The notes under the pieces are model-generated. The model made no database searches. It worked only from the letters and a program-made list of their open reading frames with translations, and was not told the DNA's origin. Position numbers and translations under genes: made by a program. A DNA stretch of 20,685 nucleotides from Phycisphaerales bacterium UBA1910. Its GTDB lineage: Bacteria; Planctomycetota; Phycisphaerae; Phycisphaerales; UBA1924. Positions 8,381-15,201 of the stretch are shown here, in pieces. The DNA lies in contig DDGE01000039.1 of the NCBI GenBank assembly GCA_002337545.1, positions 162,539 to 183,223 on the forward strand. Reading direction: 5' to 3'. Within the stretch, counting starts at the first letter, position 1, and each line of letters begins with the position of its first letter.

Positions 8381-9535
8381 ATGACGCAGGCCACTGTCCA
8401 AAGCGAGCAGTCCATGACCACCGCGAAAGCAGATTCTCAGACCGCCGGGCTCGCCCCGACCGCGAAGAACGCACGAGATCTTCCCAAGGAAGTCCTCCTC
8501 AAATGGCTCCGCGATATGCAGCTCATCCGTGAGTTCGAGAATCGCACCATGCAGGCCTACCAGCAGGCCAAGATCGGTGGGTTCTGTCACATCTACACCG
8601 GACAGGAAGCCGTCGCCGTCGGCACCATCGGGTGTGTCAACTCCGATGACCCCGTCATCACCGCATACCGCGATCACGGGCACGCGCTCGCAAGAGGCAT
8701 GACCCCCGAGGCGTGCATGGCCGAGATGTTCGGCAAGATCACCGGGTGCGCCAAGGGCAAGGGCGGATCGATGCACATGTTCGATCGTCCCAACTGGCTC
8801 TTCGGCGGGCACGGGATCGTCTCCGCCCAGACCCCCATGGGTGCCGGGTTCGCGTTCGCGACTAAATACGAGCATGAAGTGCTCGGCAAGACCCTCGAAG
8901 GCGGCGAAGCGAAGAAGAAGGTCACCCTCTGTTACATGGGCGACGGCGCACTCGACCAGGGCGCGTTCCACGAGGCCCAGAACATTGCATCGCTCTGGGG
9001 TCTGCCGGTCATTTACATCCTCGAGAACAACTCGTACTCGATGGGCACCGCGATCGATCGCCATACCGCGAACCACGAGAACCTGATCGATCGCGCCAAG
9101 GGGTACGGGATGATCGGTGTCAAGATTGACGGTCTTGACATCATGAACATCTACAACGAGTTCAAACCCATCGTCGATCAGTGCCGCGAGGAATCACGCC
9201 CCGCGTTCATCGACCTCAAGACCTACCGGTACCAGGGGCACTCGATGTCCGACCCGCAGAAGTACCGCACGAAGGACGAGGTCGATCAGTACAAGGACAG
9301 GGACTCGATCGCGAAGCTCGTCTCCGATCTGATGGAGATGGGGTACCTGAGCGAGGACGATTGGAAGTCCACGCAGAAGGCACTCCGCGACGAGGTCCGC
9401 GCCGCGATCGACGCTGCGGAATCCGCACCGGTTCCTGAAGACGATGAGCTGTTCACGGATGTCTACGCCAACCCCGAGAAGAACCTCTCCCCCACGGCGA
9501 CCTACAGCCATGGGACGAAGAATCCGTTGATGTGA
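8381..9535 (+). CDS. pdhA: Pyruvate dehydrogenase E1 component, alpha subunit
   Basis: 384 aa from the ATG at 8381, supported by AGGA 8 bases upstream. The open frame continues to 8270, but that extension overlaps the promoter-like region and reads as noise. E1 alpha and beta together decarboxylate pyruvate with thiamine diphosphate and reductively acetylate the E2 lipoyl group. The thiamine-diphosphate/Mg motif is intact: GDG at residues 187-189 followed by NN at 216-217 after the usual spacing. Also seen are the substrate-channel stretch AYRDHGHALARG, GKGGSMHMF, the family's HGIVSAQTPMGAGFAFA, and the phosphorylation-loop-like YRYQGHSMSDPQKYR. The first 40 residues are a Ser/Thr/Ala-rich extension. 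It is the first gene of the operon; its TGA stop is 4 bases before the next small gene. Confidence 0.96.
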   Translation: MTQATVQSEQSMTTAKADSQTAGLAPTAKNARDLPKEVLLKWLRDMQLIREFENRTMQAYQQAKIGGFCHIYTGQEAVAVGTIGCVNSDDPVITAYRDHGHALARGMTPEACMAEMFGKITGCAKGKGGSMHMFDRPNWLFGGHGIVSAQTPMGAGFAFATKYEHEVLGKTLEGGEAKKKVTLCYMGDGALDQGAFHEAQNIASLWGLPVIYILENNSYSMGTAIDRHTANHENLIDRAKGYGMIGVKIDGLDIMNIYNEFKPIVDQCREESRPAFIDLKTYRYQGHSMSDPQKYRTKDEVDQYKDRDSIAKLVSDLMEMGYLSEDDWKSTQKALRDEVRAAIDAAESAPVPEDDELFTDVYANPEKNLSPTATYSHGTKNPLM

Positions 9536-9539
9536 ATCG

Positions 9540-9728
9540 ATGAACACCCTCGGCCCGCTCATCCTGCTGAGCCTTGCCTTCGCTCTGACGATTCTGGTAC
9601 GAGTCATCATCCTGCTCGTGCTCCGCTCGGGCGAGACCACGAAACGAACACGCCCGCAGATGGGTGAACCACCGACTGTGATTCAAGACGAACTCTTCGC
9701 TGACACGCCGAACGAGAACACACCATGA
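9540..9728 (+). CDS. 62-aa single-pass membrane peptide between pdhA and pdhB
   Basis: Begins with the ATG at 9540, four bases after the pdhA stop, and ends in a TGA that overlaps the pdhB start as ATGA (9725-9728). Both junctions suggest translational coupling. There is no separate Shine-Dalgarno sequence. Residues about 4-28 (PLILLSLAFALTILVRVIIL) form one hydrophobic segment, followed by a short basic stretch (KRTRP) and an acidic, Pro-rich tail. No family is recognised. Its position between the two E1 subunits is unusual and suggests either a membrane tether for the complex or a coupling peptide. Because it is short, the coding call rests on the neat overlaps and the membrane-like composition. 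Confidence 0.65.
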   Translation: MNTLGPLILLSLAFALTILVRVIILLVLRSGETTKRTRPQMGEPPTVIQDELFADTPNENTP

Positions 9729-10804
9729 CCACACTGCCCATGATTGAGACTGACATCCACCCCGCCGTGGACAACCCTGAGTTGCCCGACTTCGTCGCGG
9801 AGCACGAGCTCCCGTCGCGTGAGGGCGACCGCGTCGTCCAGTTCCGCGAGGCGCTGCGTGAAGCGATGTCCGAAGAGATGCGCCGCGACAAGCGTGTGTT
9901 CCTCCTCGGCGAAGAGGTCGCGGAGTACAACGGGGCGTACAAAGTCTCGCAGGGCATGCTCGATGAGTTCGGACCCGAGCGCATCATCGACACCCCGATC
10001 TCCGAGAACGGGTTCGCGGGCATGTCGATCTCCGCGGCGATGATGGGGCTCCGCCCGATCGTGGAGTTCATGTCTTGGTCGTTCAGCTTTGTCGCTGCGG
10101 ACCCGATCCTCAACAACGCCCCCAAGATGCTCTACATGTCCGGTGGGCAGTTCGGGTGCCCGATCGTCTTCCGCGGCAACGACGGCGCGGGCGGGCAGCT
10201 CGCGTCCACGCACTCGTGGTGTGTCGAAGCGCTCTACGCCAATGTCCCGGGTCTCAAGATGGCGATTCCATCCAACCCATACGACGCGAAGGGTCTGCTG
10301 AAGACCGCGATCCTCGACCCGGATCCCGTCTTCTTCCTCGAGTCCGAGCGCATGCTCGGCGACAAGGCCCATGTCCCCGAGGAGGAGTACTACATCCCCT
10401 TCGGGCGTGCCCGTGTCGCACGCGAGGGCGACGCGATCACCCTCGTGAGCTTTGGCCGCCCGGTGAACTTCTGCCTCGAAGCCGCGGAGAAGCTGGCCGA
10501 GGAAGGCATCGATGTCGAGGTTCTTGATATGCGGACGATCCGCCCGCTGGACATCGACTCGATCATTGCCAGCGTCAAGAAGACCAACCAGATCCTCGTC
10601 GTCGATCAGTCCTGGCCTTTCGCGTCCATCGCATCAGAAGTGGTGACCCAGATCTGCGAGCGTTGCTTCGATTGGCTCGACGCCCCGCCGCAGCGCCTGA
10701 ACACCGAGGATGTCCCGACGCCGTACGCGAAGGGTCTGGAATACAACTACCTGCCCAACCCCGACCGTATTTACGACGCCGTCAAGTCGATGGTGAACGC
10801 GTAA
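9725..10804 (+). CDS. pdhB: Pyruvate dehydrogenase E1 component, beta subunit
   Basis: 359 aa, starting in the ATGA overlap with the upstream small gene. E1 beta forms the alpha2-beta2 heterotetramer with the pdhA product and contributes to thiamine diphosphate binding. Recognisable blocks are LGEEVAEYNGAYKVSQG, DTPISENGFAGMSISAAMMG, EFMSWSFSFVAADPILNNA, FRGNDGAGGQLASTHSW and the C-terminal transketolase domain VEVLDMRTIRPLD. The length fits the lipoyl-less beta subunits. About 35 residues precede the conserved domain (VVQFREALREAMSEEM), and there is no N-terminal lipoyl domain as found in some alphaproteobacterial versions. Confidence 0.96.
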   Translation: MTTLPMIETDIHPAVDNPELPDFVAEHELPSREGDRVVQFREALREAMSEEMRRDKRVFLLGEEVAEYNGAYKVSQGMLDEFGPERIIDTPISENGFAGMSISAAMMGLRPIVEFMSWSFSFVAADPILNNAPKMLYMSGGQFGCPIVFRGNDGAGGQLASTHSWCVEALYANVPGLKMAIPSNPYDAKGLLKTAILDPDPVFFLESERMLGDKAHVPEEEYYIPFGRARVAREGDAITLVSFGRPVNFCLEAAEKLAEEGIDVEVLDMRTIRPLDIDSIIASVKKTNQILVVDQSWPFASIASEVVTQICERCFDWLDAPPQRLNTEDVPTPYAKGLEYNYLPNPDRIYDAVKSMVNA

Positions 10805-10811
10805 CAACAGT

Positions 10812-11792
10812 ATGCAGCTGATCAGCGACCCCCAGCTCGCTTCCAACGGCGTGCTCTTCGCGATCGACAGCGAGGGGCGCGATCTCGCGGAACCGTACAC
10901 CCCGTCCGATATGAGCGGGTGGTCTTGGCGGCACCTGGCGCAGACGAACAGCGAAGCGAGGGAGTGGGTCCTTCATAAGTCGGGCATCCCCATCGGTGAA
11001 GCCAAAGCGATGATCGCGGACCACGCACGCCCGCGCTGCACACAGAGCGATCAGGGGCTGCTCTTCATCGGACGCGGTGTCAACCTTGATCCCGCGAGCG
11101 TCCCCGAGGATGTCAAGTCCATCCGGGTATGGGTGGATCAGACGGGCATCGTGACCGTGGTGAAACGACGGATGCGTTCCGCGGAGAGCATCGCCCAGAA
11201 GTTCGGGACCGGAGAATCGCCGCAATCTCCCGCGGAGGTGCTGGTCCAGCTTTTCGCGCAGATGATGCAGTTCATCGCGCCCGTTGTCCAAGAACTCGGC
11301 GATCAGCTCGATGAGATCCAGGATACCGTCATCGACGAGAGCACCCCCACCCCGGATATCTCCGATCTCTCACCCCTGCGCCTGCGGGCCGTGAGTCTGC
11401 ACCGGTACCTCTCGCCGATGTATGACGCGTCTGTCACCTTGAGCAACGCGCCCCAGCTCACCAGTTCCAAGGCGCTCAAGGCGGAAGCGAACCTGATCAA
11501 GGACCAACTCGGGCGGATCGTCGAAGAGCTCGCCGCGATCGACTCGCGCGCATCCGTGACCCGGGACGAGATCATCTCGCAACGCTCTGATCAACTGAAT
11601 CAACGGGTTTACACCCTCACCGTTCTCGCGGGCGTATGCCTGCCCCTGAGCGTGCTCACCGGGATGCTTGGCATGAATGTCGGGGGCGTGCCCCTCGCGG
11701 AGACCCATTTCGGGTTCTGGATCACCACGATCGGGATGCTGACGCTCATGGGGATCACACTCGGCGTGCTGCGCCTGATAAAATGGATCTGA
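10812..11792 (+). CDS. CorA-family metal ion channel, ZntB-like
   Basis: 326 aa, beginning 7 bases after the pdhB stop. The architecture is that of CorA/ZntB transporters: a soluble N-terminal alpha/beta domain (about 1-170), long stalk helices (about 190-265) and two C-terminal membrane helices (about 268-288 and 301-323). The pore signature GMN is at residues 287-289, followed by VGGVPLAE. GMNVGG-P is closer to the ZntB branch (zinc) than to CorA itself (GMNF, magnesium). The transported ion cannot be fixed from sequence. It is encoded between the E1 beta and E2 genes, an unusual place. E1 needs Mg with thiamine diphosphate, but a functional link is only inference. Confidence 0.88.
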   Translation: MQLISDPQLASNGVLFAIDSEGRDLAEPYTPSDMSGWSWRHLAQTNSEAREWVLHKSGIPIGEAKAMIADHARPRCTQSDQGLLFIGRGVNLDPASVPEDVKSIRVWVDQTGIVTVVKRRMRSAESIAQKFGTGESPQSPAEVLVQLFAQMMQFIAPVVQELGDQLDEIQDTVIDESTPTPDISDLSPLRLRAVSLHRYLSPMYDASVTLSNAPQLTSSKALKAEANLIKDQLGRIVEELAAIDSRASVTRDEIISQRSDQLNQRVYTLTVLAGVCLPLSVLTGMLGMNVGGVPLAETHFGFWITTIGMLTLMGITLGVLRLIKWI

Positions 11793-11855
11793 TACACAAC
11801 GATTGACCCGGCGGCTGCTTGAGCCACCACAACGATACGAACCGGAGACGCAACG

Positions 11856-13202
11856 ATGCCCATCAACATCACCATGCCCCGCCTGTCCGACACCATGGAG
11901 CAAGGCACGGTTGTCAAATGGCATGTCAACACGGGTGACTCCGTGTCGCCCGGCGATGTCATCGCGGACATCGAGACCGACAAGGCCACGATGGAGCTCG
12001 AAGCATTCGACGAGGGCACCGTCGCGGCGCTCGCGATCGAAGAAGGGCAGACGATCAATGTCGGCGAGACGATCGTGATCCTCGCGGAAGAGGGCGAAGA
12101 TGCTGAAGAAGCCGCGAAGTCGCTGAGCTCCTCATCCGGAACATCCAAGTCCGAGTCTACCGCTGCATCCGAGTCGGGTTCGGACACACCCGCACCGAAT
12201 AGCGATGGTGGTTCGACCGCGGTTGCGGAACCGCCTCAGACGAGCTCGGAATCGACGGATCGCGTGTTCGCTTCGCCGCTCGCTCGCAAGATCGCGGAAG
12301 AGCACAACATCGATCTGGGCTCTCTCTCGGGCTCGGGCCCTTCCGGACGGATCGTCAAGAAGGATGTCGAAGCTGCGCTCAACAACGGCGCTGCGTCCGC
12401 GGCACCAGCCGCCCCCAGCACAGCGGCCTCGAGTGCCGCGTCTGCTCCGGCACCGATGATGCCGCCAGTTGGTGCGACGCTTGAGTCACGCAATGTGACG
12501 CTCAACAACATGCGTTCGACCATCGCCAAGCGCCTCGTCGAATCCAAGACGACGATCCCCCACTACCAGGTGACCGTCAGCGCACGCATGGACGCGTTGC
12601 TTGCACTCCGCGAGGAACTCAACGAGCAGCTGAGCACGCAGGGCGTGAAGCTGTCCGTGAATGATTTCCTTGTCCGTGCCTGCGCGATCGCGATGCACGA
12701 GCACCCGTTCATCAACTCGTCCTGGAACCCGCAGGGCCCCTCGATCGATCTGCACGGGCATGTCAATGTCGGCGTCGCTGTCGCGCTCCCGGAAGAGAAG
12801 GGCGGCGGGCTCGTTGTCGCGACGATCAACAACGCCGATCAGATCGGGCTGCGTCAGATCTCCGCTGAGACCAAGCGGCTCGCCAAGAAGGCCCGCGACA
12901 AGGGACTAAGCCCGCAAGAGCTCTCGGGTTCGACCTTCACGATCTCGAACCTGGGCATGTTCGGCGTCGATCACTTCACCGCGATCGTAAACCCGCCGAA
13001 TGCCGCGATCCTCGCTGTAGGCCGCTCGATCGAGAAGCCGTTCGTCGAGTACGACGAGGATGGGACCCCCGAGCTTGTAATCGGGCATGAGATGTCCATG
13101 ACGATCTCGTCGGATCATCGCATCATCGATGGCGCGATGGCCGCTGCGTACCTTAACACGGTCAAGAAACTGCTCGAGTCGCCCGCGTCGCTCTTGGTCT
13201 AA
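11856..13202 (+). CDS. pdhC: Dihydrolipoyl acetyltransferase (pyruvate dehydrogenase E2)
   Basis: 448 aa from the ATG at 11856, with GGAG 8 bases upstream. E2 is the core of the complex and transfers the acetyl group from lipoyl-lysine to CoA. Domains in order: one lipoyl domain (1-80) with the attachment Lys43 in IETDKATMELEA; a Ser/Glu/Thr-rich linker; the peripheral subunit-binding domain (about 137-175; FASPLARKIAEEHNIDL, GPSGRIVKKDV); an Ala/Pro-rich linker; and the acyltransferase domain (about 210-448) with the active-site DHRIIDG, His421 and Asp425. The start MPINITMPRLSDTMEQG and the linked E1 genes favour pyruvate over oxoglutarate as substrate. No E3 gene follows in this window, so lpd must be elsewhere. 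Confidence 0.96.
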   Translation: MPINITMPRLSDTMEQGTVVKWHVNTGDSVSPGDVIADIETDKATMELEAFDEGTVAALAIEEGQTINVGETIVILAEEGEDAEEAAKSLSSSSGTSKSESTAASESGSDTPAPNSDGGSTAVAEPPQTSSESTDRVFASPLARKIAEEHNIDLGSLSGSGPSGRIVKKDVEAALNNGAASAAPAAPSTAASSAASAPAPMMPPVGATLESRNVTLNNMRSTIAKRLVESKTTIPHYQVTVSARMDALLALREELNEQLSTQGVKLSVNDFLVRACAIAMHEHPFINSSWNPQGPSIDLHGHVNVGVAVALPEEKGGGLVVATINNADQIGLRQISAETKRLAKKARDKGLSPQELSGSTFTISNLGMFGVDHFTAIVNPPNAAILAVGRSIEKPFVEYDEDGTPELVIGHEMSMTISSDHRIIDGAMAAAYLNTVKKLLESPASLLV

Positions 13203-13217
13203 CCCGGGGATCTCACT

Positions 13218-13634
13218 ATGTCGCGCCGCGACACGGACAACCCGCCTCAGTTCTTCATCGGTCCAGAGAGTGCAGACGATCCGGGCACGCTTCTTCATGA
13301 GGCGCGTGAGAGAGTTCGGGATGAAGATATCAAGAACAAGGAATCGCAACGGCTTGCCCGTCGACTGCTCGTTGCGTTTATTCTGATCGTGCTGCTGGGT
13401 GTTGGTTTCTACATCGTATTGCCTCACTACGGGCTGCGTTTGCCGCCCTATGTCCCGATGCTCTGCTTCGGAGCTATCGCTGTGGGTGCCCTGCTCAACA
13501 CGGGCGAGACGCCGCGTAACGACTTGCACGATGACGATGACCAGGATGCGAACTGTGACGGTGGATGTGCCGTGGGTATGTGCCCGGGTCCGCGACCTCT
13601 CCGAATGTTCAAAGACTCGGAGAAGAAAGACTGA
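13218..13634 (+). CDS. Small membrane protein of unknown function, end of the pdh operon
   Basis: 138 aa, starting 15 bases after pdhC, with GGGGA 7 bases before the ATG. A charged N-terminus of about 50 residues is followed by two hydrophobic segments (about 51-74, LLVAFILIVLLGVGFYIVL; and about 80-95, YVPMLCFGAIAVGALL). The C-terminal tail is very acidic (LHDDDDQD) and then has three Cys in CDGGCAVGMC, which might bind metal or carry disulfides. No known family is recognised. It is probably the last gene of the operon, since a hairpin and a gene-free stretch follow. Confidence 0.75.
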   Translation: MSRRDTDNPPQFFIGPESADDPGTLLHEARERVRDEDIKNKESQRLARRLLVAFILIVLLGVGFYIVLPHYGLRLPPYVPMLCFGAIAVGALLNTGETPRNDLHDDDDQDANCDGGCAVGMCPGPRPLRMFKDSEKKD

Positions 13635-13679
13635 TCCCCTGGATATGGGGCACCAGTCGCGAGGGTTCCGTTCTGCGCA

Positions 13680-13696
13680 AGACCCCGGCGGGGTCT
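13680..13696 (+). terminator. Possible terminator hairpin after the pdh operon
   Basis: AGACCCC (13680-13686) and GGGGTCT (13690-13696) form a 7-bp perfect stem with a GGC loop. No T tract follows, so intrinsic termination is doubtful. A second arm pair, CTGACGG (13695-13701) and CCGTCAG (13735-13741), lies just downstream. It may instead be a pausing or processing signal. Confidence 0.4.
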
Positions 13697-14012
13697 GACG
13701 GAGCTGATATTCATTACAATTTGAAAGCGAGTTGCCGTCAGCAAATCGGTTGAAAAAATCATCTGCCGATGTATCGCGCACTCTTCAGAAAACCCCTGCA
13801 TTTCAAGCTTCGTTCGCGATTTCGGGCGCTGTCAACAACACTCAAGGCACGATCTGAATCTGCTTGCTCGCAGCGATGTTGATGTCTACTGAGCGGCGCG
13901 TTTCAGTCTGCAAAACATGCCTAAAGAGGTTCTTCTTGTCCGGATGAAAGGAGTTTTATTCTCGATCAAGTTTGTCGAAATCAGGATTACTTATCCCAGA
14001 CATACTGATTGG

Positions 14013-14021
14013 TGTTACAAT
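14013..14021 (+). promoter_or_regulatory. Weak extended -10 candidate upstream of the BLUF gene
   Basis: TGTTACAAT matches an extended -10 (TGN plus TACAAT) 35 bases before the TTG start. No good -35 sequence is seen, which an extended -10 does not strictly need. The call is tentative. Confidence 0.25.
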
Positions 14022-14056
14022 TCGAACAGCGGCCAAACGCCGATTAAGGAACCCAG

Positions 14057-14527
14057 TTGCATACTCAATCTACGAATCTCCACGAAGTCATCTATGTCAG
14101 TACACGCGCCGAAGGCATCTCCGACCACGAAGTTGTAGATGGGATCGTGCTCCCATCAGGGATCAAAAACCGCCGCCTCAATATCACTGGGTGCTTGTGG
14201 TTTTCTCCGCGTCGATTCCTACAAATTTTGGAAGGACCTCGGAAAGCCGTAGAGGATGTCTACGCGGCGATCCTCCGAGACCAACGACATCGGGATATCA
14301 CAACCGTGTCATCGAGCCCGATCACCAACCGCTCGTTCTCTCGCTGGGGCATGCGGGCACTTCAAAGTGACAAAGAGCAAAGCATCCAGGCGATCATTGA
14401 GGAATACGCCCCCGGAACGCATGTGGAAAGCAATGTCGCTCAAGCCGCTTCGGATCAGCGTTCCGTGCTCGAACAAATTCGCGTCTACCTGATCCATCTC
14501 GCGAACGCCGAACACGCGACCAAGTAG
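14057..14527 (+). CDS. Stand-alone BLUF-domain blue-light photoreceptor
   Basis: 156 aa from a TTG at 14057. The TTG is chosen because AAGGA (14046-14050) lies 6 bases upstream and the BLUF fold starts directly after it (LHEVIYVS). BLUF domains bind FAD and sense blue light by rearranging hydrogen bonds between flavin, Tyr and Gln. All key residues are present with AppA-like spacing: Tyr13 (IYVS), Asn38 (IKNRRLNITG), Gln56 (FLQILEG), Trp97 and Met99 (RWGM). QRH at 76-78 is the usual RDxRH turn. After the domain only about 55 residues remain, predicted helical, with no output enzyme, so it should act through protein contacts. No obvious partner is adjacent: the next gene is convergent, 15 bases away. 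It lies at the edge of an AT-rich gene-free pocket. Confidence 0.92.
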   Translation: MHTQSTNLHEVIYVSTRAEGISDHEVVDGIVLPSGIKNRRLNITGCLWFSPRRFLQILEGPRKAVEDVYAAILRDQRHRDITTVSSSPITNRSFSRWGMRALQSDKEQSIQAIIEEYAPGTHVESNVAQAASDQRSVLEQIRVYLIHLANAEHATK

Positions 14528-14542
14528 TGCATCAGTGAGCGG

Positions 14543-14848
14543 TCAAGGCCCAATGATGGCCATGATGATGATCCCGATGCCGATTGCGGTGACGACGAGC
14601 CCGACGACGACGATCATCAGAACCACTTCTACCCGATACAGCCGTCCGCGAACGGCCCGATCGAAGTTCGGGTCACGCGGTTTCAGGCGTACCTTGACCT
14701 CGAACACCATGTCGTAGCCGCACTCGGGGCAGGTGATCGCGAGATCATCGCTGAGTGGTACATCGCGCATCGCATAGTCGCAGTGGGCACACCGGTAATC
14801 CCCATCCGCGCGGGCTTGCTGGATGACCTCTTTCAACGCGTGGCTCAT
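14543..14848 (-). CDS. Zinc-ribbon membrane protein
   Basis: 101 aa from the ATG at 14848. A four-Cys zinc ribbon is formed by CAHC (residues 20-23) and CPEC (40-43), each followed by a Tyr or Gly-Tyr. A single C-terminal hydrophobic segment (about 73-99, VVLMIVVVGLVVTAIGIGIIIMAIIG) anchors it in the membrane. Function is unknown. Its start overlaps the stop of the upstream minus-strand gene by 4 bases (14845-14848), so it is translationally coupled to it and belongs to the prfB transcript. It is convergent with the BLUF gene. Confidence 0.82.
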   Translation of the reverse strand: MSHALKEVIQQARADGDYRCAHCDYAMRDVPLSDDLAITCPECGYDMVFEVKVRLKPRDPNFDRAVRGRLYRVEVVLMIVVVGLVVTAIGIGIIIMAIIGP

Positions 14849-15198
14849 CGCAGGACTTCTTCTCGCTTGCGGAGCTTTTTTGGAAAGAGGGTCCGCAGTG
14901 GCGCGATGATGGCGCTCACGATCATGAGCAACGCGAAGAGTCCGAGGATCGCCGCGGTTGCGTACCCGAAGATCATGTACTGATACATGCCCGACTCGTT
15001 GCGGTGCCCGTAATCCGTCCCGCCCTCATACTTCTCAAGCAGCGTGCCCCGGAACCCCTCGCCGTATTGGAACATCGCGTACCCGATCGCGATCGCGCCG
15101 CCCGCAACAATCAGCATGCAGAGCGAGGTCAACAGCGCCTGCCCCTTGGACTCGCAGGGCTCGAACATGGCTCCGATGAATCCCATCGGGGTGTTCAC
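14845..15198 (-). CDS. Two-pass membrane protein coupled to prfB
   Basis: 117 aa from a GTG at 15198. The GTG is supported by AAGGAG 6 bases upstream, placed within the last codons of prfB (reverse complement of 15205-15210). Two hydrophobic segments are seen (about 22-44 and 76-99), separated by a charged, Tyr/Gly-rich loop, with a basic C-terminus (FPKKLRKREEVLR). No family is recognised. It begins 3 bases after the prfB stop and overlaps the zinc-ribbon gene by 4 bases, so the three form one coupled minus-strand unit. Confidence 0.8.
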   Translation of the reverse strand: MNTPMGFIGAMFEPCESKGQALLTSLCMLIVAGGAIAIGYAMFQYGEGFRGTLLEKYEGGTDYGHRNESGMYQYMIFGYATAAILGLFALLMIVSAIIAPLRTLFPKKLRKREEVLR

Positions 15199-15201
15199 GC
15201 G

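Larger units (their letters stand above)
13635..14056. other. Gene-free, relatively AT-rich stretch upstream of the BLUF gene
   Basis: About 420 bases with no convincing gene. It is visibly richer in A and T runs than the rest of the window (for example around 13711-13760 and 13941-14020). It contains the hairpins just after 13680 and, near its right end, a TGTTACAAT extended -10-like sequence. A 73-codon open frame at 13917-14138 is judged spurious. The change in composition suggests that the following gene may have been acquired with it. Confidence 0.5.

Noticed and set aside
13917..14138. A 73-codon plus-strand frame before the BLUF gene
   Set aside because: It overlaps the BLUF start in another frame, lacks a Shine-Dalgarno and has no domain or membrane pattern. 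The BLUF frame is certain.
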